Positions 1 through 8,763 of a stretch of 64,000 bases of DNA are shown here, piece after piece. Origin of the DNA: Oxydemutator sp963693105 (GTDB lineage Bacteria > Pseudomonadota > Gammaproteobacteria > Poriferisulfidales > Oxydemutatoraceae). Both the position numbers and the translations under genes were made by a program. Position 1 is the first letter of the stretch. Every line of letters begins with the position of its first letter. The notes below the pieces were generated by a model. The model saw only the letters and a program-made list of their open reading frames with translations, did not search any database and was not told where the DNA came from. Location: positions 1,178,001-1,242,000 of the forward strand of contig OY843752.1 of NCBI GenBank assembly GCA_963693105.1. Direction: 5' to 3'.

Positions 1-3
1 AAA

Positions 4-741
4 TCAGCCCGCGTCGTCGCGCACTATCGGCATGTACAACCCCCAATCGTCGTTGGAGACCTGCAAATGCAGGGTGTCGTTCTCGGCCAGACTGCTCATC
101 AGGAAGCCCATGCCTTCGTACTGGCCGTCCAGGTTGTCGCACGAAGAGGCGAACAGCCTCGCGCGGTATGCGTTGTAATCCGGGTTGATGATTTCTATCA
201 AGCCCTCATAGCCGCAGCCGTTGGTGTCGGCGCCGTGGAAGGCGCCGTCGCCGTTGATGGTGAAGCGGGTGATGGTGAATCCCCGGTAGAGTATCCATTG
301 CCCCTCGACCCGGTCGAGCGAGCTGCCCTTTTCATAGAGCGCGCGGTCGTACTCCAGCACCAGGTTTCCCTCGTCGCCGGCGCCGTGCGTCAGAAAGCGC
401 GCCTCGATGCGTTGCGCGGACACCACGGCGCCGTCCAGCGTGACCTTGTCGAACGGCGAGCCGTTGATGAAAAACATGTCCATCTCGGCGTGGTAATTTT
501 CGTCCTCGAAAGCCACGCTGCCGCGGTAGGCCACCCGCGCGTCGGGACTGAGCGCGATGACGCGGCCGTCCACGTGCAGCGCGGTGAAACTGAAATGGCC
601 GCGCTGGTTGATGTCAAAGTGCCCCCGCCACAAGCCGTTTCCGCTGAAAGGCGGCTGCACGACAAGAGACCAGGCGGCCCACGCGGCCAGTGCGAGAGCC
701 GCGAGCGCCGCTGCGAGCGCGTATTTTCCGGTTGAATCCAC
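4..741 (-). CDS. Hypothetical membrane-anchored protein
   Basis: A 245-residue protein that I do not recognise. An Ala/Leu-rich hydrophobic stretch at about residues 7-28 looks like an uncleaved signal anchor, so the remainder is probably periplasmic. The body is acidic and rich in alternating polar/hydrophobic stretches, suggesting a beta-rich fold. No catalytic motif is visible. The start is a GTG that lies almost on top of a candidate promoter for the divergent transporter gene. No function can be assigned. Confidence 0.6.
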   Translation of the reverse strand: MDSTGKYALAAALAALALAAWAAWSLVVQPPFSGNGLWRGHFDINQRGHFSFTALHVDGRVIALSPDARVAYRGSVAFEDENYHAEMDMFFINGSPFDKVTLDGAVVSAQRIEARFLTHGAGDEGNLVLEYDRALYEKGSSLDRVEGQWILYRGFTITRFTINGDGAFHGADTNGCGYEGLIEIINPDYNAYRARLFASSCDNLDGQYEGMGFLMSSLAENDTLHLQVSNDDWGLYMPIVRDDAG

Positions 742-763
742 GGTCGGGGAAATATCCTATAAT
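732..763 (+). promoter_or_regulatory. Candidate sigma-70 promoter upstream of the MFS gene
   Basis: A perfect -10 hexamer TATAAT lies at 758-763, with TTGAAT at 732-737 as a possible -35. The 20-base spacer is longer than optimal. The site sits between the divergent hypothetical gene and the transporter. Confidence 0.35.
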
Positions 764-799
764 CGCACGATACCTCAGACCACCCCGATTGAAAACACT

Positions 800-1999
800 T
801 TGACCATCCACGCGGATTCCCGGCGCTTTCAACTGGTTCAGTTTGTGTTGCAGGTCTTTTTTACCGGCATGACGCTGGGCCTGTTTCGCACGGTGATTCC
901 GGTGCTGTCCGAAGTCGAATTTCATGTGCCGCGCGACTCCTACCTGTTGTTGGCGAGTTTCGTGTTTGCCTTCGGCGTCGTCAAAAGCTTCGCCAACCTG
1001 TGGGCGAGCAGCCTGTCGAACCGGCACGGGCGCAAAAAAATCCTGATCATCGGCTGGCTGTTCGCGGCGCCGATTCCGGCGATGCTGGTGTACGCCGACA
1101 CCTGGGGATGGATCGTCGCCGCCACCATGCTGCTCGGCGTGCAGCAGGGCTGCTGCTGGTCCATGTCGCAAATCGCCAAACTCGACCTGGTCCGCCGTGG
1201 CCGCCACGGCACGGTCATCGGCTGGAACGAATTTGCCGGCTATTTCGGCGTCGCTCTCGGCGGCTACCTGACGCCGCAACTGGTCCTGGTTCTCGGCACC
1301 CGCACCGGGCTGCTCGTATTCAGCGCCGTCATGATCGGCGTCGCGCTGCTGCTTGCGGTGGTGCTTTGCATCGAGACGCTGTCCATCGGCCTGCAAGGCG
1401 AGACCGCGGACCGGGCCGCGGACGGCGGCGGCACGTTCTGGAGGGTCAGCTTTACCGACCGCGTGTCGCCGGTCATCTGCCTTGCCGGTCTGGTCGAGAA
1501 GTTCGTGGACGTGCTGGTGTGGGTCGTGTTCCCGGTCTATCTCCACCGGCGCGGGTTTTCGCTGCCGGCCATCGGCCTGGTGACCGGCGCCTACGCGGTC
1601 ACGTGGGGCGTCGTGCAACTGCCGTCGGGGCTGCTCGCCGACCGCGTCAGTCTCAAGGCGCTGATCAACTCCGGCATGGTGCTGTGCGGCGCCGCGTCGC
1701 TGACGATACTGGCGTTCGATCATCCGGCGTGGTGGCTCGGCAACGCGGTGTTGATGGGCGCGGGCATGGGCCTGTTGTACCCGACGCTCAGCACGGTCAT
1801 CAGCCGTTTCAGTTCACCGGCCCTGCGCGCGCCGGCCATGGGGGTCTATCGTTTCTGGCGCGACTTCGGCTACGCGGTCGGCAGCGCCGCGCTGGGCGCC
1901 GCCGCCGTGCTCTACGGCGGCCTGGCGGCGGCTTTCGTCGTCACCGCCGTTGCGATGCTGCTGACCGCCGTTGTACTGCATTGGCGCTGCCCGTCCTGA
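800..1999 (+). CDS. Major facilitator superfamily transporter
   Basis: An inner-membrane secondary transporter of about 399 residues with roughly twelve hydrophobic segments. The loop after the second segment reads SNRHGRKKILI, a variant of MFS motif A. A longer polar loop at about residues 205-220 separates the two six-helix halves. The frame stays open well upstream, but that part overlaps the divergent gene and is not membrane-like. Translation probably begins at TTG 800 or the ATT at 788; neither has a clear ribosome binding site. Substrate unknown. Confidence 0.75.
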   Translation: MTIHADSRRFQLVQFVLQVFFTGMTLGLFRTVIPVLSEVEFHVPRDSYLLLASFVFAFGVVKSFANLWASSLSNRHGRKKILIIGWLFAAPIPAMLVYADTWGWIVAATMLLGVQQGCCWSMSQIAKLDLVRRGRHGTVIGWNEFAGYFGVALGGYLTPQLVLVLGTRTGLLVFSAVMIGVALLLAVVLCIETLSIGLQGETADRAADGGGTFWRVSFTDRVSPVICLAGLVEKFVDVLVWVVFPVYLHRRGFSLPAIGLVTGAYAVTWGVVQLPSGLLADRVSLKALINSGMVLCGAASLTILAFDHPAWWLGNAVLMGAGMGLLYPTLSTVISRFSSPALRAPAMGVYRFWRDFGYAVGSAALGAAAVLYGGLAAAFVVTAVAMLLTAVVLHWRCPS

Positions 2000-2029
2000 T
2001 TGCGCTATGATAGTGGGGAGGCCATAGCG

Positions 2030-2476
2030 ATGAAAGTGGATATTCTGAAACAACCGTTCGATCCGTGGGAGAAGGTGCGCGCGCACCAGCGGCGTCTGCG
2101 CCCGGGCGGCCACGGCGCGCTTGCGCTGTTCGTCGGCACGGCGCGCGATTCCAACGGCGGCGGCGACGTCGAGGCGATCTGGCTGGAGCATTACCCCGGC
2201 ATGACCGAACACTGCCTGCGCCGCTCCGTCGAAAAAGCCCGCGAAGCGTACGACACCGAGGATGTGCTGGTCGCGCACCGCATCGGCTGGGTCGTTCCGG
2301 GCGACGCGATTGTCGCGGTCGCGGTCTGGGCCGCGCGCCGGCACGACGCCTACGCCGTCAACCGCGCGGTGATGGAGGAACTCAAGTCGAAGGCGCCGTT
2401 CTGGAAAAAGGAAAAATTCGCGGACGGCGACCGCTGGGTCGGGCAAAACACGCCTGCGGCTATGGAGACGGCGTGA
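2030..2476 (+). CDS. moaE: Molybdopterin synthase catalytic (large) subunit MoaE
   Basis: MoaE works with thiocarboxylated MoaD to insert two sulfurs into precursor Z, giving molybdopterin. The 149-residue product carries the family hallmark near the C-terminus, SKAPFWKKE, followed by GDRWV, which includes the catalytic and substrate-binding lysines. An in-frame ATG at 2000 exists, but GTGGGGAGG at 2012-2020 is placed for the ATG at 2030. The stop overlaps the next start by one base. moeA lies 600 bp downstream on the other strand; no moaD is present nearby. Confidence 0.92.
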   Translation: MKVDILKQPFDPWEKVRAHQRRLRPGGHGALALFVGTARDSNGGGDVEAIWLEHYPGMTEHCLRRSVEKAREAYDTEDVLVAHRIGWVVPGDAIVAVAVWAARRHDAYAVNRAVMEELKSKAPFWKKEKFADGDRWVGQNTPAAMETA

Positions 2477-3063
2477 TGCGCTGCTTTCTTTTCCTTTGCC
2501 TGATTCTTTCCTGCGCCGCCGCCGGCGCCGGCTGGACGCTCGACCCGGAGCGCTCGTCGGTCACCTATTTGTCGAGCAAGATGGTGGCCGAAAGTTACGC
2601 CGCGATTTTCGAGCCGAACCGCTTCCACCGCTTTTCCGGCGCCATCGGCGACGACGGCGAAGCCCGTGTCGTCATTGACCTCGGCAGCGTCGATACCGGC
2701 GTCGAGATTCGCGACGAGCGCGTCAGGGAACACGTATTCATGGTGGCGCGGTATCCGCAGGCGACGTTGTCGCTGTCGCTGCCGCGCGCGGCGCGGCGCG
2801 GCATGGCGCCGGGCGAGACCGCGCTGCACCGCCTGTCGGCGACCCTGGCGATGCGCGGACAGTCTCATTCGCTGGACGCGCGGGTGCGCGTCACCGGCCT
2901 CGACCGCGGCGCGCTGATGGTCGAGACGGTCGAGCCGGTGCTGCTGGACGCGAAAGCCTACGGCATGCTGGACGGCTTTGAAACCCTCAAGGGGCTGGTC
3001 GGGCTGTTCAACATACCGACGACGATACCGGTCAGCCTCAGCGCGGTGTTCGTCAAGTCCTGA
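2476..3063 (+). CDS. YceI-family periplasmic protein
   Basis: A 195-residue protein with an N-terminal signal peptide (hydrophobic residues 3-17). The mature part starts WTLDPERSSVTYLSSK, the typical first strand of the YceI lipocalin-like barrel, and contains the expected pattern of a VREHVF segment followed by repeated beta-strands. Family members bind polyisoprenoid or other lipophilic ligands in the periplasm; the ligand here is unknown. The ATG overlaps the moaE stop (ATGA), so the two are probably translationally coupled. Confidence 0.8.
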   Translation: MRCFLFLCLILSCAAAGAGWTLDPERSSVTYLSSKMVAESYAAIFEPNRFHRFSGAIGDDGEARVVIDLGSVDTGVEIRDERVREHVFMVARYPQATLSLSLPRAARRGMAPGETALHRLSATLAMRGQSHSLDARVRVTGLDRGALMVETVEPVLLDAKAYGMLDGFETLKGLVGLFNIPTTIPVSLSAVFVKS

Positions 3064-3069
3064 GCGGCT

Positions 3070-4341
3070 TCACACCAGTCCCGAAAAGGGCAGCACCGTC
3101 ACTTCGCTGCCGGCGGCGATCTGGTCGTCCTCGTCGGGCAGAAAAATGAAACAGTTCGCCCGCGACATCGAACTCAGGATGCCGGAGCCTTGCGCGCCGG
3201 TGGATTCCACCATCGCCTGTCCGTCGTCGCCGGCCGTCAGAATGCCGCGCTGAAACTCGGCCCTGCCGGGGCGTTTGCGCAGCGCCGAGACACAGCGCGC
3301 GCGCAGTCTGAGCGGCTCGATGTCGGTCTCGCCCATCATTTTCCGAAGCGCCGGCTGCACCAGCATATAGAACGTGGCCATGACCGACACCGGGTTGCCG
3401 GGCAGCCCGAAATAACAGGCGCCGCCGTCGTTGCCGAGTTTGCCGAAGGCGAACGGCCGCCCCGGCTTGACCGCGATCTTCCAGAAACCGACTTCGCCGA
3501 GTTCGTCCAGCATCTGCTTGGTGAAGTCCGCCTCGCCGACCGAGACGCCGCCCGATGTAATGACGACGTCGCAGCCTTGCGCGCCGCGCGTGAACGCCGC
3601 GCGCAGCTCGTCGCGGTCGTCGCGGACGACGCCGAGGTCGCTGACCTTCGCGCCGAGGCGGCCCAACATGCACGACAACGTGTAGCGGTTGCTGTCGTAC
3701 AGCTCGCCGGTCTTGAGCGCCGTGCCGACGGGGCGCAATTCGTCGCCGGTGGAGAAAATGCAGGCCCTGAGTTCGCGCACGACGCCGATTTCGCCGATGC
3801 CGAGCGATGCCAGCAGCCCGATGTCGGCGGCCATGAGCCGCCTGCCGCGTTTCAGCGCGGTGTCGCCGGCGGCGATGTCCTCGCCGGCGCGGCGCACGTT
3901 CTGGCCGGCGCGGTGGCCTGCGTTGATGGTCACGCGCGCGCCGCTGACCTCGGCGTGTTCCTGCATGACGACGGTGTCGCAGCCTTCGGGCATGACGCCG
4001 CCGGTCATAATGCGCACACATTCGCCGGCCCGCACGGCGCCGTCGAACGGACGCCCGGCGAACGCGCTGCCGGCCACTGCAAACTGCGCCGCGCCGTCGG
4101 ACGGCAAATCCTGCGAGCGCACCGCGTAGCCGTCCATCGCCGAGTTGGTGTGTCCGGGCACGTTGATTTCCGAGCGCACGTCGTCTGCAAGCACGCGCCC
4201 GAGCGCCTCGCGCAGGGGCAGGCGCCGCGATTCGGCGATGACCGGCACCGCCGCCAGGACCCTCGCCATCGCCGCGTCAAACGGCAGCGACTGCGGGTCG
4301 AAGTCGTCGGCGCAGCCCGGTTTGTGCATGGCACGGCGCAC
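3070..4341 (-). CDS. moeA: Molybdopterin molybdenumtransferase MoeA
   Basis: Inserts molybdate into adenylylated molybdopterin in the last step of Moco synthesis. The 423-residue product shows the family landmarks in order: NSAMDGYAV near residue 67, GDELRPVG mid-protein, SGGVSVGEADF, and GLPGNPVSV in the MoCF-like domain, with the C-terminal domain IV after it. I chose the GTG at 4341 because GAGGAG lies 7-8 bases upstream on this strand; an ATG at 4329 is the alternative. The smr-type gene lies immediately upstream with a 2-base gap, so both are probably one transcript. Confidence 0.93.
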   Translation of the reverse strand: MRRAMHKPGCADDFDPQSLPFDAAMARVLAAVPVIAESRRLPLREALGRVLADDVRSEINVPGHTNSAMDGYAVRSQDLPSDGAAQFAVAGSAFAGRPFDGAVRAGECVRIMTGGVMPEGCDTVVMQEHAEVSGARVTINAGHRAGQNVRRAGEDIAAGDTALKRGRRLMAADIGLLASLGIGEIGVVRELRACIFSTGDELRPVGTALKTGELYDSNRYTLSCMLGRLGAKVSDLGVVRDDRDELRAAFTRGAQGCDVVITSGGVSVGEADFTKQMLDELGEVGFWKIAVKPGRPFAFGKLGNDGGACYFGLPGNPVSVMATFYMLVQPALRKMMGETDIEPLRLRARCVSALRKRPGRAEFQRGILTAGDDGQAMVESTGAQGSGILSSMSRANCFIFLPDEDDQIAAGSEVTVLPFSGLV

Positions 4342-4343
4342 GG

Positions 4344-4841
4344 CTATCTCCTCAGCATCACGTACACCGCGCCTTCGCCGCCGTGGTTGCTCTTCGCCGG
4401 CGCGTAGGCCAGCACGCTGCGGTGCTGCATCAGGTAGGACAGCACCCAGGGTTTCAGAACCGGCGGCCCTTTCGAGAAGCGCCCGATGCCGACGACCACC
4501 AGCAGGCAGCGCACGCCGTTTTCAGCGCATTGCTGCAAGCGGTGCTCCAGTTCGCACACCGCCTGGTCGCGCATATAGCCGTGCAGGTCGAGTTTTTCCA
4601 TCGGCAGCAGCGCGCCTTTCTCGAATTTTCTCAGACTGGCGCGATTGACGCCGCCTCTGGAGAATCTCGGCGGCGGGCGGTCAATAATCTGAAATCGGGG
4701 CGGGTTGCGGCTATAATCCTTTGCAATCGGGCGCGGCACGGGCCGGCGGGGGCGCCTTTGCGGGGCGTCCGTGGCGGCGGGTCTGGCGGAACTTCCCATC
4801 AAGTCCCTGAAAGTCGCCCGGTTGTTGTCTTTTGCGGTCAT
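4344..4841 (-). CDS. Smr-domain protein (YdaL/SmrA-like)
   Basis: A 165-residue protein. The first ~75 residues are basic and proline-rich and look disordered. The last ~85 form an Smr domain, with the signatures LDLHGYMRDQA and a GIGRFSKGPPVLK segment in place of the canonical GKGxHS. Small Smr proteins of this kind are nicking endonucleases or nucleic-acid binders. A GTG at 4889 would extend the frame across the surE start; the ATG at 4841 is more likely. It is divergent from surE, with only 42 bases between starts. Confidence 0.8.
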   Translation of the reverse strand: MTAKDNNRATFRDLMGSSARPAATDAPQRRPRRPVPRPIAKDYSRNPPRFQIIDRPPPRFSRGGVNRASLRKFEKGALLPMEKLDLHGYMRDQAVCELEHRLQQCAENGVRCLLVVVGIGRFSKGPPVLKPWVLSYLMQHRSVLAYAPAKSNHGGEGAVYVMLRR

Positions 4842-4883
4842 GGCAATCCGGTTGGCTGCGGTTCGGGTCCGGCAACGTTTATT

Positions 4884-5633
4884 ATGCACATTTTAATCAG
4901 CAACGACGATGGTTATGACAGCCGTGGCATCCGTATTCTGGCGCAGGAGCTGGCCGAGGTGGCCGAGGTGACGGTGGTCGCCCCGAACCGCGACCGCTCC
5001 GCCGCCAGCAATTCGCTGACGCTCGACCGCCCGTTGCGCATAACCCCCGTCGAGGAGCGCTTCTACGCGGTGGACGGCACGCCGACGGACTGCGTGCATC
5101 TGGCGGTGACCGGCCTGCTCGGTTCGCGCGAGCCGGACATGGTGGTCGCGGGCATCAACACCGGGGCCAATCTGGGCGACGATGTGCTCTATTCGGGCAC
5201 CGTCGCCGCGGCGATGGAAGGGCGGTTTCTCGGTTTTCCGGCGATTGCGGTCTCGGTGTGCTCGTCGCAGCCGCGTTATCTGGAGGACGCCGCGCGCATC
5301 ACGCGCCGGCAGGTCGAGCGGCTGATTCGCAAACCGATGTCGTCGGAGATTATCCTGAACGTCAATATTCCGGACCAGCCGCTTGCCCGGATACGGGGCG
5401 AGCGCGCGACCCGCCTCGGCAGCCGCCACCGCGCCGAGCCGATGGTGCGATCCGCCGACCCGCAAGGGCGTCCGATTTACTGGGTCGGCGCCGCCGGCGG
5501 CGAGCAGGACGCCGGCGACGGCACCGATTTCCACGCCGTCAGCGAAAATTGCGTCTCGATTACGCCGCTGCAGGTGGACCTGACGCGCCACCAGGCGCTT
5601 GAGGAAATCGGCAGCTGGCTGGGGGGGGAGTGA
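4884..5633 (+). CDS. surE: 5'/3'-nucleotidase SurE
   Basis: A metal-dependent nucleoside monophosphate phosphatase of 249 residues, the usual family length. The N-terminus has the SNDDGYDS metal-binding motif, followed by PNRDRSAAS and, further on, GINTGANLGDDVLYSGTV, which forms the active-site pocket. It ends in an eight-G run that also serves as the ribosome binding region of pcm, and the two genes overlap. surE-pcm is a conserved stress-survival pair in gammaproteobacteria. Confidence 0.95.
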   Translation: MHILISNDDGYDSRGIRILAQELAEVAEVTVVAPNRDRSAASNSLTLDRPLRITPVEERFYAVDGTPTDCVHLAVTGLLGSREPDMVVAGINTGANLGDDVLYSGTVAAAMEGRFLGFPAIAVSVCSSQPRYLEDAARITRRQVERLIRKPMSSEIILNVNIPDQPLARIRGERATRLGSRHRAEPMVRSADPQGRPIYWVGAAGGEQDAGDGTDFHAVSENCVSITPLQVDLTRHQALEEIGSWLGGE

Positions 5634-6298
5634 ACGTGACCGCCGCCGCGCGCAGCCGCGGCTTCGCCCATCCGGCGCGCGAGGCGCTGGCCGCGAAACT
5701 GCGCGACAAGGGCATTGACGACGAGCGGGTGCTGGACGCCATCGCCGGGGTGCCGAGACACCGCTTCCTCGAAGAGGGTTTCGGCCACCTCGCCTACGAT
5801 GACCAATCGCTGTCCATCGGCCACGGACAGACCATCTCGCAGCCCTGGATCGTCGCCTACATGACGCAGGCGCTGCTCGCAAAAGGCGACGTCAACCAGG
5901 TGCTGGAGATCGGCACCGGGTCGGGTTATCAGGCCGCGGTCCTCGCCGCGCTGACGCCGAGGGTGTTCACGATAGAACGGATTGCGGCGCTCTACCGCCG
6001 CGCGCGCACACTGCTCGAAGAACTCGGCTGCGGCAATGTGCATTTCCGCTGCGGCGACGGCACCAGGGGATGGAAGCAGTTCGCGCCCTACGATGCGATC
6101 ATGGTCACCGCCGCCGCCGCCGGGATTCCGCCGTTGCTGCTCGACCAGCTTGCGGTCGGCGGGCGTCTCATCGCCCCCGTCGGCGACCAGCGCGGCGAGC
6201 AGGAGTTGGTGCTGGTCGTGCGCAGCAGCCGCGGCTATTCCGAGCGCCGCCTGTGCGGCGTCAAGTTTGTTCCGCTCATCGGCCTGTGCGTGGAGTGA
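5630..6298 (+). CDS. pcm: Protein-L-isoaspartate O-methyltransferase
   Basis: A repair enzyme that methylates isoaspartyl residues with S-adenosylmethionine. The 222-residue protein has the PCMT hallmarks: HRFLEEGFGHLAYDDQSLSIG, a QTISQP active-site segment, and the SAM motif EIGTGSGYQAAVLA. The start is GTG 5630, inside the surE stop, or GTG 5636. The second has a better distance to the G-rich Shine-Dalgarno, so the true protein may be two residues shorter. Confidence 0.93.
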   Translation: MNVTAAARSRGFAHPAREALAAKLRDKGIDDERVLDAIAGVPRHRFLEEGFGHLAYDDQSLSIGHGQTISQPWIVAYMTQALLAKGDVNQVLEIGTGSGYQAAVLAALTPRVFTIERIAALYRRARTLLEELGCGNVHFRCGDGTRGWKQFAPYDAIMVTAAAAGIPPLLLDQLAVGGRLIAPVGDQRGEQELVLVVRSSRGYSERRLCGVKFVPLIGLCVE

Positions 6299-6301
6299 GG
6301 C

Positions 6302-6880
6302 ATGAGAATTTTTACCGGCCCCTACGAGATGATGATGTCCTGGATCGAAAAACGCGGGGCCGAAAAATATCTCTACGGGCTGACCTTCTGCGAATCGGTG
6401 TTTTTCCCGGTGCCGACCGACCTGATGCTGGCGCCGATGTGCGCGCTGAACCCGCCGCGCACCACCCGCCTGGTGGTTCTGACGACGTTGTTTTCCGCGC
6501 TGGGCGGTGTTTTCGGCTACATCATCGGCCTCTTTCTGTTCGACTGGATCGAGCCCTGGCTGCGCGAGACCGCGTACTGGGACCAATACGGCGATGCCGT
6601 GCGCCTGTTCGGCGAGTGGGGCATCTGGATTATTTTCATCGCCGCGCTGACGCCGATACCTTACAAACTGTTCACCGTCAGCGCCGGCGTGCTCGGGCAG
6701 AATCTGGTGCTGTTCGTGCTGGCCACGTTGATCGGGCGCGGCGTGCGTTTCGGCATCGTCGGCTATTCGATGAAATGGTTCGGCCCGGCGCTGTCGCGCT
6801 ACATCGAGAAATGGATCGAGGTCATCGGCTGGCTGCTGGTCGCGCTGCTCGCCGCCGTAATCCTGTATCAGTACCTGTGA
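6302..6880 (+). CDS. YqaA-family (DedA/VTT-type) membrane protein
   Basis: A 192-residue inner-membrane protein with four or five hydrophobic segments. The segment ESVFFPVPTDLML near residue 32 and LTPIPYKLFTVSAG near residue 119 match the two re-entrant loops of the VTT/SNARE-associated fold. Members are thought to move lipids or anions across the membrane. It is a conserved insertion between pcm and nlpD in several proteobacteria. Its stop overlaps the next start by one base. Confidence 0.8.
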   Translation: MRIFTGPYEMMMSWIEKRGAEKYLYGLTFCESVFFPVPTDLMLAPMCALNPPRTTRLVVLTTLFSALGGVFGYIIGLFLFDWIEPWLRETAYWDQYGDAVRLFGEWGIWIIFIAALTPIPYKLFTVSAGVLGQNLVLFVLATLIGRGVRFGIVGYSMKWFGPALSRYIEKWIEVIGWLLVALLAAVILYQYL

Positions 6881-7578
6881 TGCCGCGCGTTCTTTTTCTG
6901 TTGCCGGTCCTGCTCGCGCTGCACGGGTGCGGCGCCGTTTTCGAGCCGTGGTGGGAAACGTCGCCGGCGCAGCGCCCGGTCGAGAAGGGCGTGCACACGG
7001 TGCACAAGGGCGACACGCTCTACGCCATCGCCTGGCTGCACGGCCTGGACTACCGCCTGCTGGCGGAGTGGAACGACATCGCCGCGCCGCGCTACCTGAT
7101 TCATCCGGGTCAGAGCCTGCGTCTGGCGCCGCCCGCCGACTACCGCCGCGCCGCCGCCAAGAACGCCGGCGGCAAACGCGCGCCGCGCGCAGCGGCGGCG
7201 CCAATCGCCTGGAAGTGGCCGCTCGGCTCGCCGCAGGTCAAGCCGCGCGCGACGAAAGTCGGCAGTGGCCGCGGTCTGCTGATTCGCGGACGGCCCGGCC
7301 AGACGGTGCACAGCGCCGCCGCCGGACAGGTGGTCTATAGCGGCTTCGGCCTGGAGCATTATCACGGCCTCGTCATCATCCGGCATCCCGGCGATTTTTT
7401 CAGCGCCTACGGCGGCAATGGCCGGTTGCTGGTCGCCGAAGGCGACGCGGTCGGCGTTGCCCAGCCCATCGCACAGCTCGCCGAAAAGCGCGCCCGGGGG
7501 AAGGGAGCGGCTTTGTATTTCGAGATCAGGCGGCGCAACCGCACCGTCAACCCGTTGCGTTATCTGCCGGCGCTCTGA
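6880..7578 (+). CDS. NlpD-like LysM/LytM lipoprotein, probable amidase activator
   Basis: A 232-residue predicted lipoprotein: hydrophobic signal, then a lipobox-like LHGC with Cys at residue 17. A LysM domain follows (HTVHKGDTLYAIAW to IHPGQSLRLA) and then a LytM/M23-type domain in the C-terminal half. The metal-binding histidines of active M23 peptidases are missing: the usual HxxxD region reads GRGLLIRG and the HxH region reads ALYFEIR. The protein should therefore bind peptidoglycan and activate an amidase, as E. coli NlpD does, rather than cut. rpoS, which normally follows nlpD, is absent here. Confidence 0.82.
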   Translation: MPRVLFLLPVLLALHGCGAVFEPWWETSPAQRPVEKGVHTVHKGDTLYAIAWLHGLDYRLLAEWNDIAAPRYLIHPGQSLRLAPPADYRRAAAKNAGGKRAPRAAAAPIAWKWPLGSPQVKPRATKVGSGRGLLIRGRPGQTVHSAAAGQVVYSGFGLEHYHGLVIIRHPGDFFSAYGGNGRLLVAEGDAVGVAQPIAQLAEKRARGKGAALYFEIRRRNRTVNPLRYLPAL

Positions 7579-7581
7579 CCG

Positions 7582-8763
7582 ATGTTGCAGGAGTTTCACC
7601 GAATCCGGCGCCTGCCGCCCTATGTCTTCGACATCGTCAACCGGCTGAAAATGGAGGCGAGGGTGCGCGGCGAGGACGTCGTTGATTTCGGCATGGGCAA
7701 CCCCGACCAGCCGGCGCCGGAGCATGTCGTCGCCAAACTGGTCGAGGCGGCGCAGCGCAAAGACACGCACCGTTACTCGATGTCGCGCGGCATCCCGCGG
7801 CTGCGCGCGGCGGTGTGCAACTGGTACCGGCGCAAGTTCGGCGTTGAACTCGACCCCGGCAGCGAGGCCATCGTCACCATCGGCTCGAAGGAAGGGCTGG
7901 CGCACCTGGCGCTGGCGATGCTGGAGCCGGGCGACCGCGTGCTGGTGCCGAACCCGGCCTACCCGATTCATCCGTACGGCTGCGTCATCGCCGGCGCCGA
8001 CATTCAATACATTCCGATTCTGTCGGTCGCCGATTTTTTTCCGGCGCTGGTCAAGGCCATCCGCGACGCCTGGCCGAAACCGAAACTGCTGATCCTGAAT
8101 TTTCCGACCAACCCCACGACCGACTGCGTTGAACCCGGCTTTTTCGAGAAGGTCGTCGAGGTCGCGCTGGAGCACCGCATCTGGGTCGTCAACGACCTGG
8201 CCTACGCCGAGCTGGTGTTCGACGGCTATCGCGCGCCTTCGATTCTGCAGGTGCCGCGCGCCCGCGAAATTGCCGTTGAATTTTATTCACTGTCAAAAAC
8301 CTATAATATGCCCGGCTGGCGGGTGGGCTTTATGTGCGGCAACTCCGACCTGGTGGCGGCGTTGTCGCGGATCAAGTCCTATCTGGATTACGGCATGTTC
8401 ACGCCGGTGCAGATCGCCGCGATCAGCGCGCTCGAAGGGCCGCAGGATTGCGTCGAGCAGACGCGCCGGCTGTACTGCAAGCGCCGCGATGTGCTGTGCG
8501 AGGGCCTGGCCAACGTCGGCTGGGAGTTTGACAAGCCGCGCGCGACGATGTTTGTGTGGGCGCCGGTGCCGGAGCCGTTCCGCGCGATGGGCTCGCTCGA
8601 GTTCGCCAAGTTGCTGCTCGAACAGGCGCATGTCGCGGTCTCTCCGGGGATCGGCTTCGGTGAATACGGCGACGGCCATGTGCGCTTCAGCCTCATCGAG
8701 AACGAGCAGCGCATTCGCCAGGCGGTGCGCAACATCAGGAAAACATTGGGAGGAGCAAAGTGA
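7582..8763 (+). CDS. alaC: PLP-dependent aminotransferase, AlaC type
   Basis: A fold-type I aminotransferase of 393 residues, closest by motif to AlaC/YfdZ alanine-glutamate aminotransferases. Visible landmarks are DFGMGNPDQP near the N-terminus, NFPTNPTT, NDLAYAEL, and SLSKTYNMPGWRVG with the PLP lysine at residue 239. It lies three bases after the nlpD-like gene and overlaps hom by four bases. The position before hom and thrC fits amino-acid metabolism. Exact substrate preference is inferred. Confidence 0.85.
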   Translation: MLQEFHRIRRLPPYVFDIVNRLKMEARVRGEDVVDFGMGNPDQPAPEHVVAKLVEAAQRKDTHRYSMSRGIPRLRAAVCNWYRRKFGVELDPGSEAIVTIGSKEGLAHLALAMLEPGDRVLVPNPAYPIHPYGCVIAGADIQYIPILSVADFFPALVKAIRDAWPKPKLLILNFPTNPTTDCVEPGFFEKVVEVALEHRIWVVNDLAYAELVFDGYRAPSILQVPRAREIAVEFYSLSKTYNMPGWRVGFMCGNSDLVAALSRIKSYLDYGMFTPVQIAAISALEGPQDCVEQTRRLYCKRRDVLCEGLANVGWEFDKPRATMFVWAPVPEPFRAMGSLEFAKLLLEQAHVAVSPGIGFGEYGDGHVRFSLIENEQRIRQAVRNIRKTLGGAK

